64,000 nt of DNA from Nocardia abscessus NBRC 100374 (GCF_000308455.1 NZ_BAFP01000001.1:1-64000); one strand, 5' to 3'. Positions 33,475 to 42,680 are shown, counted from the first letter of the stretch. The notes: a model not told the origin generated them from the letters alone. Translations and numbers: made by a program.

Positions 33475-35676
33475 ATGTCTCGGTATCTGTTCGCCCTCGG
33501 CCGTCAGGTCGCTCAGCTGCGCTGGTGGGTGCTGGCCGTGTGGCTGCTGCTGCTCGCCTGCGCGATCGTGTTCGCGGCGGCGAGCGGTGGCAAGACCACC
33601 GACAACTTCACCATTCCGAACACCGAGTCGCAGGATGCGGTTTCGCTGCTGAAGCAGCGGATGCCCGCCTACAGCGGCGCCCAGATGCAGGTGGTCTTCG
33701 CCACTCCCGGCATGGCGAAGGTGACCGACCCGCAGCCGAGCGATCGAATCCAGCAGGTCATGGCGGGTTTGCGCGGGTTGCCCCAGGTTGCCACGGTGGT
33801 CGACCCATTCGAGGCTCGAGCGATCGCACCCGATCAGCGGGTCGCGCTGGGCAGTGTGCAGTTCTCGGTCCCGGTGGGGGAGGTCACCGAGGAGACGTTG
33901 GACGAGGTCGACCGCGTCGCCGTACCAGCGCGCGAGGCAGGTCTCGAAGTGGAGTTCTCCGGAGCCGTCTACCCCGGCTTCACCGCCGAAGTGCCCGAAA
34001 CACCGGAACTCCTCGGCATCGCCGCGGCATTCGTCATCCTGCTGATCACGTTCGGGGCGGTGGTGGCCGCGGGCCTACCCATCGTCACGGCGTTGGTCGG
34101 CGTGGCGATCGGTCTGACCGGAATCCTCGGCATAGCGGCGTTCGTCGACGTGCCTGCGGCAGCGACCTCACTGGCATTGATGCTGGGATTGTCGTGCGGG
34201 ATCGACTACGCGCTGTTCATCCTGTCCCGGCACCGGCACAACATCGTGCTGGGTCTTCCCGCGGAGGAGTCGATACCGCTGGCGGTCGGCACGGCGGGAA
34301 GCTCGGTCGTGTTCGCCGCGGTGACCGTGATCATCGCGCTGTGCGGTCTGGCGGTGGCCGGTATTCCGTTCCTGACGGTCATGGGTCTGACGGCGGCGGG
34401 CGCGGTGCTGGTGGCGATGCTGGTGGCGCTGACCTTGCTGCCCGCGCTGCTCGGATTCGCCGGTGGCACGGTCGCCCGCTTCATCTCGCCACCGCTGCAT
34501 CCGGGACGCCCGGAAGAGGTGGCGCGGATCGCGGCGTACGAGCCGGAGCGCACCATGGGGCACACCTGGGGCCGGTTCGTCACGCGCTACCGGGTGCCGC
34601 TGCTCGTACTCGGCGTCGCGGCGCTCGTCGTCTTGGCGGTGCCGGCGACGCGGATACAGCTCGGGTTGCCCAGTGGGGAGTCGCAACCGGAGTCGAGTAC
34701 CGCTCACAAGGCCTACGACCTGGTCAGCCGCTCGTTCGGTCCCGGCTTCAACGGCCCCCTGTTGATGGTGACCGATCTGTCCCGGGCCACCGGGCCGGAC
34801 GCCGCGCAGACGCTGATAGACCGGCTGCGCGCCGAACCCGACGTCGCCGCGGTGCAGCCGGCGGGCAGCGGGGATCGTTTGGTGCTCATCCAGGTCGTGC
34901 CCAAGACCGGGCCGGACGACGAAGCGACGGCGGAACTGGTCACCCGGCTGCGCGACAACCGCGACCGCCTCGAGGCGAACACCGGGGCCGCCTTTCTGAT
35001 CGGCGGTACGACGGCCGCGAATATCGACACCTCCGACCGGCTGGCCGCCGCGCTACCGATCTTCCTGCTGGTGGTGGTCGGCCTGGCGCTGGTGCTCCTG
35101 ACGATCGCCTTCCGCACCGTGCTGGTGCCGTTGTCCTCCATCGTCGGCTTCATTCTGTCGGTCTTCGCGGCGCTCGGCGTCCAAGTCGCGGTGTTCCAAT
35201 GGGGTTGGGGAGCGAACTTCTTCGATGTGACCGCTGCGCAGACGCTGAGCTTTCTGCCGATCATCATTCTCGCGATCATCTTCGGGCTCTCCAGCGACTA
35301 CCAGATCTTCGTCGTCTCCCGGATCAAGGAGGAATACAGCCGCACGGGGGACGCGAACGGGTCGGTGCGGAACGGAGTCGCGCATTCGGCCCGGGTGGTG
35401 AGCGCGGCGGCGCTGATCATGTTCGCCGTTTTCGTGGCCTTCACCTGGGTGGACAATCCGGTCGTCAAGCCACTGGCGTTCACGCTGGCGGTCGGCGTCG
35501 TCCTCGACGCTTTCGTGGTGCGCCTGACTTTGATTCCGGCCGTCATGGCGCTGGTCGGTGAGCGGATGTGGTACCACCCGCGCTGGTTCGGGCGTTATGT
35601 CCCTGATCTCGATATCGAGGGGGCCGAACTGGAGAAGGAGTTCACCCCGAGCACCGTCGGCAGCGCGGCCGGTTGA
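33475..35676 (+). CDS. MMPL/RND family membrane transporter
   Basis: 733 residues with the two-repeat RND layout: TM1, an external domain (about residues 50-180), TM2-6, TM7, a second external domain (about 430-530) and TM8-12. Conserved MMPL motifs are GLSCGIDYALFILSRHR in the first half and GLSSDYQIFVVSRIKEEY in the second. Members export lipids or drugs using the proton gradient; this size fits the smaller MmpL-like or antibiotic-export types. ATG 33475 has GAGAGGA upstream. A TetR gene ends 16 bp beyond its stop on the opposite strand, so TetR control of this transporter is possible but not shown. Confidence 0.9.
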   Translation: MSRYLFALGRQVAQLRWWVLAVWLLLLACAIVFAAASGGKTTDNFTIPNTESQDAVSLLKQRMPAYSGAQMQVVFATPGMAKVTDPQPSDRIQQVMAGLRGLPQVATVVDPFEARAIAPDQRVALGSVQFSVPVGEVTEETLDEVDRVAVPAREAGLEVEFSGAVYPGFTAEVPETPELLGIAAAFVILLITFGAVVAAGLPIVTALVGVAIGLTGILGIAAFVDVPAAATSLALMLGLSCGIDYALFILSRHRHNIVLGLPAEESIPLAVGTAGSSVVFAAVTVIIALCGLAVAGIPFLTVMGLTAAGAVLVAMLVALTLLPALLGFAGGTVARFISPPLHPGRPEEVARIAAYEPERTMGHTWGRFVTRYRVPLLVLGVAALVVLAVPATRIQLGLPSGESQPESSTAHKAYDLVSRSFGPGFNGPLLMVTDLSRATGPDAAQTLIDRLRAEPDVAAVQPAGSGDRLVLIQVVPKTGPDDEATAELVTRLRDNRDRLEANTGAAFLIGGTTAANIDTSDRLAAALPIFLLVVVGLALVLLTIAFRTVLVPLSSIVGFILSVFAALGVQVAVFQWGWGANFFDVTAAQTLSFLPIIILAIIFGLSSDYQIFVVSRIKEEYSRTGDANGSVRNGVAHSARVVSAAALIMFAVFVAFTWVDNPVVKPLAFTLAVGVVLDAFVVRLTLIPAVMALVGERMWYHPRWFGRYVPDLDIEGAELEKEFTPSTVGSAAG

Positions 35677-35691
35677 TGTCACCGCGCCCGA

Positions 35692-36348
35692 TCAGGCGGC
35701 GTCGCCCGGCACGCCGTCGAGGGAAGGCAGGGGAAGCGAGCAGATCTCGCGCGCCTCGTCGGCGGGGACGCCGAACATCCGTAGCAGGTCCTCGGTGACC
35801 TGATCGGTGGCGGCCGCGTCGTCACGGTCGGGGTGGTCGTGGAGCAACTGGCCGAGGCACAGCGCTGCCCCGGCCACGATCGTCATCGACAGTTCCGCGT
35901 CGCGCGTCTGGAACCGGCCTGTACGGGCGGCGGCCTCGATATCGCGACGAGCCCGAGGTGCGAGACCTTTCTCGGAGGCGGTGAGCGTCAGCCCGTTGTT
36001 GAGCAGCACCTTGCTCAGCGTGGGGATTCTCCGGTGCATACGGCCGGTGAGCCGGAAGCTCTGCGCGAAGACGTGGGCCGGGTCGTCGATGTCCGCGCAG
36101 AGGCGGTCGAGTACCGCGCCGTGCTGATCGAGCGCCTCCTCGACAGCGGCCTGTAGGAGTTCTTCGCGGCTTTGGAAGTGGTTGTAGAACGATCCCATGC
36201 CGACGTCGGCGGCCTGCGTGATCTCCAGGATCGGCGCGTTCGCTTTCCCGGTGGCGATGAACGACTGGGCCGCGGACACGAGGGCTGCGCGGGTACGGGC
36301 CTTGCGGCGCTGCAAGCGGTTGGGCTCCGCCCCGGTGTGCGCTGTCAT
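35692..36348 (-). CDS. TetR family transcriptional repressor
   Basis: 218 residues. The N-terminal helix-turn-helix is clear: ARTRAALVSAAQSFIATGK, ILEITQAADVGMGSFYNHFQSREELL. The C-terminal ligand domain is unassigned. ATG 36348 is preceded by AAGGAG. It is divergent from the meta-cleavage operon, and the 132-bp gap holds two TGACGA-type palindromes that look like its operators. It most likely represses that operon and itself until a pathway intermediate binds. Confidence 0.92.
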   Translation of the reverse strand: MTAHTGAEPNRLQRRKARTRAALVSAAQSFIATGKANAPILEITQAADVGMGSFYNHFQSREELLQAAVEEALDQHGAVLDRLCADIDDPAHVFAQSFRLTGRMHRRIPTLSKVLLNNGLTLTASEKGLAPRARRDIEAAARTGRFQTRDAELSMTIVAGAALCLGQLLHDHPDRDDAAATDQVTEDLLRMFGVPADEAREICSLPLPSLDGVPGDAA

Positions 36349-36402
36349 GCCCGCTCCTTTCCCTGTCGGTGCCTCGACCATGGTAGCGCCGCAACTCAGT
36401 TA

Positions 36403-36416
36403 TGACGAATTCATCA
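36403..36416. promoter_or_regulatory. Candidate TetR operator O1
   Basis: TGACGAATTCATCA, an imperfect palindrome with the same half-site as O2, 55 bp before the TetR start codon. Confidence 0.6.
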
Positions 36417-36446
36417 AAGCTGCTTGACTGAATGTTGCGTCGTATG

Positions 36447-36460
36447 TGACGATATCGTCA
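36447..36460. promoter_or_regulatory. Candidate TetR operator O2
   Basis: TGACGATATCGTCA is a perfect 14-bp palindrome, 20 bp before the dioxygenase start. It is 44 bp from O1 centre to centre. An outer dyad TTGACTGA/TCAGTCAA (36424-36431, 36458-36465) partly overlaps it. Confidence 0.7.
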
Positions 36461-36480
36461 GTCAATGGAGGGAGCGGTCG

Positions 36481-37614
36481 ATGGGCGACCAGCACGACCC
36501 GCACACCGGATTGCACAGCGAACGCGGCGCGGTGGCGGGCGAGCATCCGGGGCGGGCGCGCGATCCGATCGTCAAAGTGCACGATCTGGCATGGCTGGAG
36601 TTCGAGAAGCCGAACCTGGAGCGCGCCGAGGTCTTCGGGCACGCGTTCGGCTTCTCGACCTCGCTGCGCACGGCCGACGAGCTGTACTTACGCGGCGCGG
36701 ATCCGGGGGCGCCGTGTGTGGTGATTCGCCGGGGCGTGCGCTCGCGGTTCGTCGGCCCCGCCTTTCGCGCGGCGGACACCGCCGACCTGCTCCGGTTGGC
36801 CCGGGCCGGAAGCAGCACGGTGGTGAACTTGCCCGAGAGCTTGGGCGGATCGACCGTAGATCTGACCGACCCGAGCGGATTGCGCGTGCGGGTGGTCGCC
36901 GATACCCACACCTTGCCCGTCCTCCCCGCACAGCCGCCGCACAGGCTCAACTTCGGGCACGAACTCGCCCGCGTGAACCGGACGCAGCGGCCGCCCCGCG
37001 TGCCGGCACGCGTGCAGCGGCTCGGGCATGTGGTGGTGCAGACCACCAGGTACCGCGAAACGCTGGATTGGTATCTGCGGCATCTGGGCCTGATAGTCAG
37101 CGACTTCCTCTACTACCCGGGCCAACGGGAGCGCGGCCCGGCGATGAGCTTCATCCGCTGCGATCGTGGCCGGACACCTGCCGACCACCACACATTGGCG
37201 TTGGCGCTCGGGCCGGCGAACCGATACGTGCATTCGGCCTATCAAGTCGCCGACCTGGACGCCATGGCCGCGGGCGGGGAGTACCTGCGCGATCACGGCT
37301 ACTACCGGTCGTGGGGGATCGGCAGGCATATCCAGGGCAGCCAGATCTTCGACTACTGGCGCGATCCGGACGGGTTGCTGGTCGAGCATTTCAGCGACGG
37401 CGACATGTTCGACTGCACGGTGGAACCCGGCTGGGCGCCGTTCACCGCCTCCGGGCTGGCGCAGTGGGGGCCGCCGGCCAGCAAAGACTTCCTCGGCATG
37501 AAACCGGGCCGAGAATCCGTTCGCGAGCTGCGCGCGATGGTCGACGCGCTGCGCGAGGACAACGAATTCGATTTCCGTCGCCTGCGCGGCCTGTTGAAAG
37601 TAGCCAGCTCATGA
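36481..37614 (+). CDS. Extradiol ring-cleavage dioxygenase (VOC family)
   Basis: 377 residues with two vicinal-oxygen-chelate domains (about 32-145 and 180-310). The second has the expected iron ligands His183 (LGHVVVQ), His236 or 237 (ADHHTLAL) and Glu302 (LLVEHF), plus the conserved His251/Tyr-rich region. It should cleave a catechol next to its hydroxyls using Fe(II) and O2. GGAGGG lies eight bases before ATG 36481. It is the first gene of a five-gene operon and its stop overlaps the next start (ATGA). It is longer than the usual 290-310 residues because of a 30-residue leader and a C-terminal extension. Confidence 0.85.
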   Translation: MGDQHDPHTGLHSERGAVAGEHPGRARDPIVKVHDLAWLEFEKPNLERAEVFGHAFGFSTSLRTADELYLRGADPGAPCVVIRRGVRSRFVGPAFRAADTADLLRLARAGSSTVVNLPESLGGSTVDLTDPSGLRVRVVADTHTLPVLPAQPPHRLNFGHELARVNRTQRPPRVPARVQRLGHVVVQTTRYRETLDWYLRHLGLIVSDFLYYPGQRERGPAMSFIRCDRGRTPADHHTLALALGPANRYVHSAYQVADLDAMAAGGEYLRDHGYYRSWGIGRHIQGSQIFDYWRDPDGLLVEHFSDGDMFDCTVEPGWAPFTASGLAQWGPPASKDFLGMKPGRESVRELRAMVDALREDNEFDFRRLRGLLKVASS

Positions 37615-38546
37615 GCATTTCCGTTCTCCGTACCTCCGACGCCTGGTGGGTGTCCACACCCGCGGGCGCCGCCAAGGTCGATACCGCCGCGACCACCACC
37701 GGGCAACTGCTGGCCGACCGGCAGGCGATTCGCGCGGCGTCCGCGAGCGCCGAGGTGGTGCCGGTCGAGAGCCTGTCGCTGGTCTCGCCGGTGACCGCGC
37801 CGTGCCGGGTGGTGGCGCAGATGACGAACTTCGCCTCGCACGTGCAGGATTCCGGCGGAGATCCGGCCACGGTGCCGCTGACGTTCTTCCGCAAGACATC
37901 CGGTTCGATCAGCGGCCCGCACGACGACGTCATTCGGCCGTCGCACGTGCGGTTGCTGGATTACGAAGTCGAGATCGGGCTGGTGTTCGGTCGGGAGATG
38001 CCGGTCGGCTCCGAGATCACCGAAGCGAACGTCGCCGACTACATAGCCGGGTTGGTCGTCACCAACGACATCTCCGCCCGCGACGTCCAGCTGCCGAAAA
38101 CCCAGTTCTACGAGGCAAAGTCGTATCCGACGTTCACCCCGGTCGGGCCCGCGCTGGTGCTGCTGGAGGCAGACGAGCTGAAGCGGTTCACCGATCTGCG
38201 GCTGCGGTTGTGGGTCAACGGCGGGCTGCGGCAGGACATGACCGTCGCCGACATGATCTACCGGCCGCTGGAAACCCTGCGCGTGTTGACCGGTTTCCAG
38301 CGCATGGACGCGGGCGACCTGCTGCTCACCGGAACCCCTGTCGGCACGGCGATCAGTGCCCCGCCCAAACCGGTCGAGATCATCGGCTCGCTGCTGCCGC
38401 CTGCGACGAAGTGGAAGCTGTTCTTCAAACGCCAGGCGAAGAATATGAAGTACCTGCACGACGGCGATGTCATCGAGGCGACGGTGTCCACCGACGACGG
38501 CGCCATCGATCTGGGCCGCCAGCGCACCACGGTGAGGTACCGGTGA
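37611..38546 (+). CDS. Fumarylacetoacetate hydrolase family protein
   Basis: 311 residues. The FAH fold is seen from SPVTAPCRVVAQMTNFASHV onward, with metal ligands in DYEVEIGLVFGREM (Glu119, Glu121) and TNDISARD (Asp153), and GDLLLTGTPVG near the end. Family members hydrolyse or hydrate/decarboxylate oxo-acids from ring cleavage. Next to an extradiol dioxygenase, it probably processes the meta-cleavage product. ATGA overlap with both neighbours' junctions (start overlaps the previous stop; its stop overlaps the next GTG). Confidence 0.9.
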   Translation: MSISVLRTSDAWWVSTPAGAAKVDTAATTTGQLLADRQAIRAASASAEVVPVESLSLVSPVTAPCRVVAQMTNFASHVQDSGGDPATVPLTFFRKTSGSISGPHDDVIRPSHVRLLDYEVEIGLVFGREMPVGSEITEANVADYIAGLVVTNDISARDVQLPKTQFYEAKSYPTFTPVGPALVLLEADELKRFTDLRLRLWVNGGLRQDMTVADMIYRPLETLRVLTGFQRMDAGDLLLTGTPVGTAISAPPKPVEIIGSLLPPATKWKLFFKRQAKNMKYLHDGDVIEATVSTDDGAIDLGRQRTTVRYR

Positions 38547-40429
38547 CCGAGGACCTCCTGTGGCCCCGCTACGCGGAACCGGCCGACCTCCCCGAGATCG
38601 AATCCGTGCCACTGGCCGAGCGCGGCCTGCCGGAATCGACCTACGCCCTGCTGGTGCGAGCCGCGCGAGCACGGCCGGAGCGCACCGCGGTCACCGTGCT
38701 GCCGGAAGCGGCGCGGTGGCGGGAACCGTTGCGGCGCACCTTCGGCCAGCTGCTCGGCGATGTGCACAGATACGCGAACCTGCTGTATGAAATCGGCGTG
38801 CGCCGCACCGACGCGGTGGCCTTGATCGCGCCGAACTGCGCCGAGCTGATCCCGGCGACTCTCGCCGCGCAGCTCGCCGGAATCGCCGCACCGATCAACA
38901 GTGGACTGTCCCGGCGGCACATCGCCGAATTGCTCCAGCGCACCGGAGCCCGCGTGCTCGTCACCGCCGGACCCGAGTTATCCGCCGCCGCTTGGGGTAC
39001 CGCGCGAGGCCTGGCCGCCGACGGCATGGTGGACGCGGTGCTCGCGCTGCGACCGACCGGCGCGGCCGACCCGGAGCCGCTGGAGCCCATCGACGGCGTG
39101 CGCGTCGGCTATCTCGACGAGCTGGCCGCGGCGCACGATGCGGTCGGCTTCGCCGGGGAGCCGCCGCTCGCGCAGGACCTCGCCGCGTTGTTCCACACCG
39201 GTGGCACCACGGGTGTGCCGAAGCTGGCGGCGCACACCCATGCCAACGAAGTCGTCAACGCGTGGATGATCGCCGCGGATTCCCTGCTCGGCGCCGACGC
39301 CGTGGTGTTCGCGGCCCTGCCGCTGTTCCACGTCAACGCGCTGGTCGTCACCCTGCTCGCGCCCTTGTTCAAGGGGCAGCCGGTGGTGTGGGCCGGACCG
39401 CTCGGCTATCGGGACCTCGCGCTCTACGGCGAGTTCTGGAAGATCGTCGAGCACTATCGGCTCGCCGCGATGAGCGCGGTGCCCACCGTCTACGCGGTGC
39501 TCGCGCAATGTCCGGTCGACGCCGATATCGGCAGTCTGCGCTACGCGATGGTGGGCGCGTCGCCGCTGCCGCCCGCGGTTCGGGAGAGCTTCCAGACGCA
39601 CACCGGGATCACCCTGGTCGAGGGCTATGGGCTCACGGAGGCGACCTGTGCCAGCGCGCGCAGCTTCCCTGAGCTGCCCCGTCCGGCGGCGGTCGGCCAG
39701 CGTATGCCCTACCAGCGGGTGAAGGTGGTCCGAATCGATGCGGACGGCGCTCGGACGGAACTGCCCACCGGCGAGACCGGCGTGCTGACCATCGGCGGGC
39801 CCACGGTGTTCGCCGGCTACGTGACCGGCCGCGGCCGGCAAGGCCACGCACTCGACGGCATGGGCACACTGGTCGACGGCTGGCTCGACACCGGCGACCT
39901 CGCCCATATCGACGCGGACGGCTTCATCCATCTGCACGGCCGCGCGAAGGATCTGATCATCCGCGGCGGCCACAATATCGACCCGGCCATGATCGAGGAC
40001 GCTCTGCTGGCCCACCCGCAAGTGACCGCGGCGGGCGCGGTCGGCCGCCCCGACGTTCATGCCGGGGAGGTTCCCGTCGCGTACGTCACCCTCGCGACCG
40101 GCGCCGACGTCGGGGAAACCGAATTGCTCGAATGGGCAGGCCGGCGGGTACCGGAGCGTGCCGCCGCGCCGAAGACGGTCACGGTGCTCGACGTGCTGCC
40201 GGTCACCGATGTGGGCAAGCCCTACAAGCTCGGGCTGCGCGCCGACGCCACGCGCCGCGAGCTCCTGGACGCACTCGGTGCGGCCACGGGGGTATGCGCC
40301 GTCGCGGCCACCGTCGAGGACGGAGCGATCCTCGCCTCTGTCGAACTCGACGAGACCGGTGATGAAAGCGCCGTCGCGGCGGTGCTGGGCCGGTACGCGA
40401 TCGAGTGGAAGATAGAGGTGCGTCGATGA
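38543..40429 (+). CDS. Acyl-CoA synthetase (AMP-dependent ligase)
   Basis: 628 residues, GTG start overlapping the preceding stop (GTGA). The ATP loop FHTGGTTGVPK is near residues 216-226, EGYGLTEAT and WLDTGDLAHID are standard A3-A8 motifs, and VGKPYK (about 557) carries the catalytic lysine. It adenylates a carboxylate and transfers it to CoA. The substrate may be the aromatic acid entering the pathway or a carboxylate released from ring cleavage; sequence alone does not decide. The final 60 residues after the Lys motif are longer than in most short ligases. Confidence 0.92.
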   Translation: MTEDLLWPRYAEPADLPEIESVPLAERGLPESTYALLVRAARARPERTAVTVLPEAARWREPLRRTFGQLLGDVHRYANLLYEIGVRRTDAVALIAPNCAELIPATLAAQLAGIAAPINSGLSRRHIAELLQRTGARVLVTAGPELSAAAWGTARGLAADGMVDAVLALRPTGAADPEPLEPIDGVRVGYLDELAAAHDAVGFAGEPPLAQDLAALFHTGGTTGVPKLAAHTHANEVVNAWMIAADSLLGADAVVFAALPLFHVNALVVTLLAPLFKGQPVVWAGPLGYRDLALYGEFWKIVEHYRLAAMSAVPTVYAVLAQCPVDADIGSLRYAMVGASPLPPAVRESFQTHTGITLVEGYGLTEATCASARSFPELPRPAAVGQRMPYQRVKVVRIDADGARTELPTGETGVLTIGGPTVFAGYVTGRGRQGHALDGMGTLVDGWLDTGDLAHIDADGFIHLHGRAKDLIIRGGHNIDPAMIEDALLAHPQVTAAGAVGRPDVHAGEVPVAYVTLATGADVGETELLEWAGRRVPERAAAPKTVTVLDVLPVTDVGKPYKLGLRADATRRELLDALGAATGVCAVAATVEDGAILASVELDETGDESAVAAVLGRYAIEWKIEVRR

Positions 40430-40782
40430 GCGTCGCATCTGTCGTGCTCGCCCTGGTCCTGGCGGTGTTCTTCGCGGCGCTCGGTGCGGCGAAGGTGCTG
40501 GCGGTGCCGTTTATGCGGGAACGGGCAGCGCACGTCGGCTATACCGTCACGGCCTACCGCGCGATCGGCTCCGCCGAGATCGCCGGTGCGCTCGGCCTGT
40601 TGCTCGGCATCGGTTGGTGGCCGCTCGGAGCCGCGGCGGGGATCGGCCTGGTGCTGTTGCTTGTCGGCGCCGTCGTCGTCCACGTGCGCGCGGGCGACGG
40701 AGTGCGGGCGTTCACTCCCGCGATCGTGAGCTGCTTGCTCACTGTCGCCTACGTCGTGACACAGTTCGGAGCCGCCCGATGA
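40426..40782 (+). CDS. DoxX-like four-helix membrane protein
   Basis: 118 residues with four predicted membrane helices and the DoxX-like features AALGAAKVLAVPFMRERAAHVGY and SAEIAGALGLLLGIGWWPLGAAAG. Its role is unknown; DoxX-like proteins have been linked to redox or quinone-associated processes. It is fully embedded in the operon (ATGA overlap at both ends), so it probably supports the neighbouring oxygenases. Confidence 0.85.
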   Translation: MSVASVVLALVLAVFFAALGAAKVLAVPFMRERAAHVGYTVTAYRAIGSAEIAGALGLLLGIGWWPLGAAAGIGLVLLLVGAVVVHVRAGDGVRAFTPAIVSCLLTVAYVVTQFGAAR

Positions 40783-42296
40783 ACGTTCCGGTCGTGATCG
40801 TCGGTGCCGGTCCGACCGGGCTCACCACGGCCGTCCTGCTCGCCCGATACGGTGTCGAGTCGCTCGTGCTGGAGCGCTGGGAAGGCATCTATCCGCAACC
40901 GCGCGCGGTGCATTTGGACGGCGAAATCCGCAGGCTGCTGGCAAGGTTGGGCGTGGGGGAGGAATTCGACGCCATCTCGAGGCCCGCCCTGGGGCTGCGG
41001 CTGCTCGACCGAAACCATCGGGTGCTGGCCGAATTCCGCCGCGATCCCGCGGGCGGCCGCAACGGGCACCCGGACGCGAACATGTTCGACCAGCCGGAGC
41101 TGGAGGGGATCCTGCGCACTGCCGTGCAGCGCCATCCGGAGGTGACGCTTCGCGGCGATGTCGAAGTCACCGCGGTGACCCAGGAGACCGGCTACATCCG
41201 GGTCGAGTTCACCGACCGGACCACCGGCGCGACGGAGTCGGTCCAGGCGCGATATGTGCTGGGCTGCGACGGCGCCAACAGCCTGGTTCGTGCCACCATC
41301 GGCGCCCGGATGCGTGACCTGAACTTCGAGCAACGGTGGCTGGTGGTGGACGTGGCGACAACGGCGGAAATCGGGGCGTGGGAGGGCGTACATCAGGTCT
41401 GCGATCCGGTCCGCGCCGCGACGTACATGCGCATCGGCACGACGCGGCACCGATGGGAGTTCCGGCTGCGCCCCGGTGAGGCCGCGGCGGACTACGACGG
41501 GATCGGCGGGCTCTACGAGCTGATCCGCCCTTGGACCGGCGACGTTCCGGCCGAAGAACTCGAGTTGCTCCGGGTAGCCGAATACACCTTCCGCGCTCAG
41601 CTCGCCGACCGCTGGCGAGCGGGCCGGGTCTTCCTGCTGGGCGACGCGGCCCATCTCACACCCCCCTTCATCGGTCAGGGCATGGGCGCCGGACTGCGCG
41701 ACGCGGCCAACCTCACCTGGAAGCTTGCCGGAGTTCTCGCCGGAAGCTTGCCGGAGCGGGTCCTGGACTCCTACGAGACCGAACGAAAGCCGCACGCGCG
41801 GACCATGATTCGGCTTGCCAAGGTCACCGGAATGGCCATGACGGACGGCGGTGAACTGGGCGATCTCATCCGCCGACTCCTCGCTCCGCAGCTGCGCCGC
41901 CTGCCCAGTTTTCACGCCCTCGCGACCAGCGGCCGCACACCGCCGCTGTGCCGGTCCGAACTCGTCATGCGGCGGGTTCCGTGGCCCGGCCGCGCGGGCC
42001 ATCTGGTTCCCAACGCGGTGCTGGACGACGGCCGTCGCTACGACGACGTCGTCGCGGGCCGGTACGCGATCGTCACCACGATCGAACCGACATCCGCGCA
42101 GCGCACCCGGATCCGCGATCACGGCGGAGCGCTGGTCGTCGTCGGCTCGGCGGACGAACTGGGCCGCTGGCTACGCCGGGGCGGTACCCGTGCCGCACTC
42201 GTGCGGCCCGACGGCGCCGTGCAGTCCACCGCCCGCGAGCTGTCGGCCCTGTGTGCGGCCATGCCGCGATTCCCCTCCGTTCGAGTGGTCGATTGA
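40779..42296 (+). CDS. FAD-dependent aromatic hydroxylase (MhpA/PheA type)
   Basis: 505 residues. The FAD dinucleotide motif VGAGPTGL is near residues 8-15, the middle DG motif YVLGCDGANSLVR and the GDAAHLTPPFIGQGMGAG ribose-binding motif follow, and there is a thioredoxin-like C-terminal part as in phenol and 3-(3-hydroxyphenyl)propionate hydroxylases. It would use NAD(P)H and O2 to add a hydroxyl, making the catechol for the extradiol dioxygenase. It starts within the stop of the DoxX-like gene and ends the operon. Confidence 0.92.
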   Translation: MNVPVVIVGAGPTGLTTAVLLARYGVESLVLERWEGIYPQPRAVHLDGEIRRLLARLGVGEEFDAISRPALGLRLLDRNHRVLAEFRRDPAGGRNGHPDANMFDQPELEGILRTAVQRHPEVTLRGDVEVTAVTQETGYIRVEFTDRTTGATESVQARYVLGCDGANSLVRATIGARMRDLNFEQRWLVVDVATTAEIGAWEGVHQVCDPVRAATYMRIGTTRHRWEFRLRPGEAAADYDGIGGLYELIRPWTGDVPAEELELLRVAEYTFRAQLADRWRAGRVFLLGDAAHLTPPFIGQGMGAGLRDAANLTWKLAGVLAGSLPERVLDSYETERKPHARTMIRLAKVTGMAMTDGGELGDLIRRLLAPQLRRLPSFHALATSGRTPPLCRSELVMRRVPWPGRAGHLVPNAVLDDGRRYDDVVAGRYAIVTTIEPTSAQRTRIRDHGGALVVVGSADELGRWLRRGGTRAALVRPDGAVQSTARELSALCAAMPRFPSVRVVD

Positions 42297-42433
42297 AGTG
42301 CATTTCATAACTGACGAAATGTTCATGCCGTGCTCATAAGCTATTGCCGGGATCCACCGGCGGCGGTGCCGAACCGGGGTGCGAGCTCGGCTTCTTCTGG
42401 GCCGGCTCCCAGCAGCGCAGTAGGGTGGAAACC

Positions 42434-42541
42434 ATGAAAATTCTTCTCACCGCCGGTGTGGTGGTCCTGGTCCTGTTCGGAATCTCCAAGCTGCGCCAGC
42501 GCGGCGATGCGGACATGTGGCACGAGGTGACCACTCGCTGA
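42434..42541 (+). CDS. DLW-39 family microprotein
   Basis: 35 residues, MKILLTAGVVVLVLFGISKL then RQRGDADMWHEVTTR. One short membrane-like helix and an acidic DxW-type C-terminus match the actinobacterial DLW-39 family, normally found near the gyrA-tRNA region. GGGTGGAAACC precedes the ATG. The tRNA-Ala copy 2 starts 6 bp after its stop. Function unknown. Confidence 0.75.
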   Translation: MKILLTAGVVVLVLFGISKLRQRGDADMWHEVTTR

Positions 42542-42547
42542 CCCACT

Positions 42548-42620
42548 GGGGCCTTAGCTCAATTGGCAGAGCACTGCCTTTGCAAGGCAGGGGTTAGGGG
42601 TTCGATTCCTCTAGGCTCCA
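42548..42620 (+). tRNA. tRNA-Ala (anticodon TGC), copy 2
   Basis: 73 bases, GGGGCCTTAGCTCAATTGGC with anticodon TGC. It differs from copy 1 by one base in the T stem (CCTCT for CCCCT), giving a G-T pair. The two copies are inverted relative to each other and bound a 9.4-kb segment. Confidence 0.97.
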
Positions 42621-42680
42621 CGAATACGTCGTTCCGGGCTTGTTCCGTGCGTTCGTGACCGGCTTCCGGCCGCTAGCCGT

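Noticed and set aside
33192..42620. tRNA-Ala as attachment site of an integrative element
   Set aside because: The two tRNA copies are inverted, not direct repeats, and I see no integrase gene or repeated 3' tRNA end in the segment.
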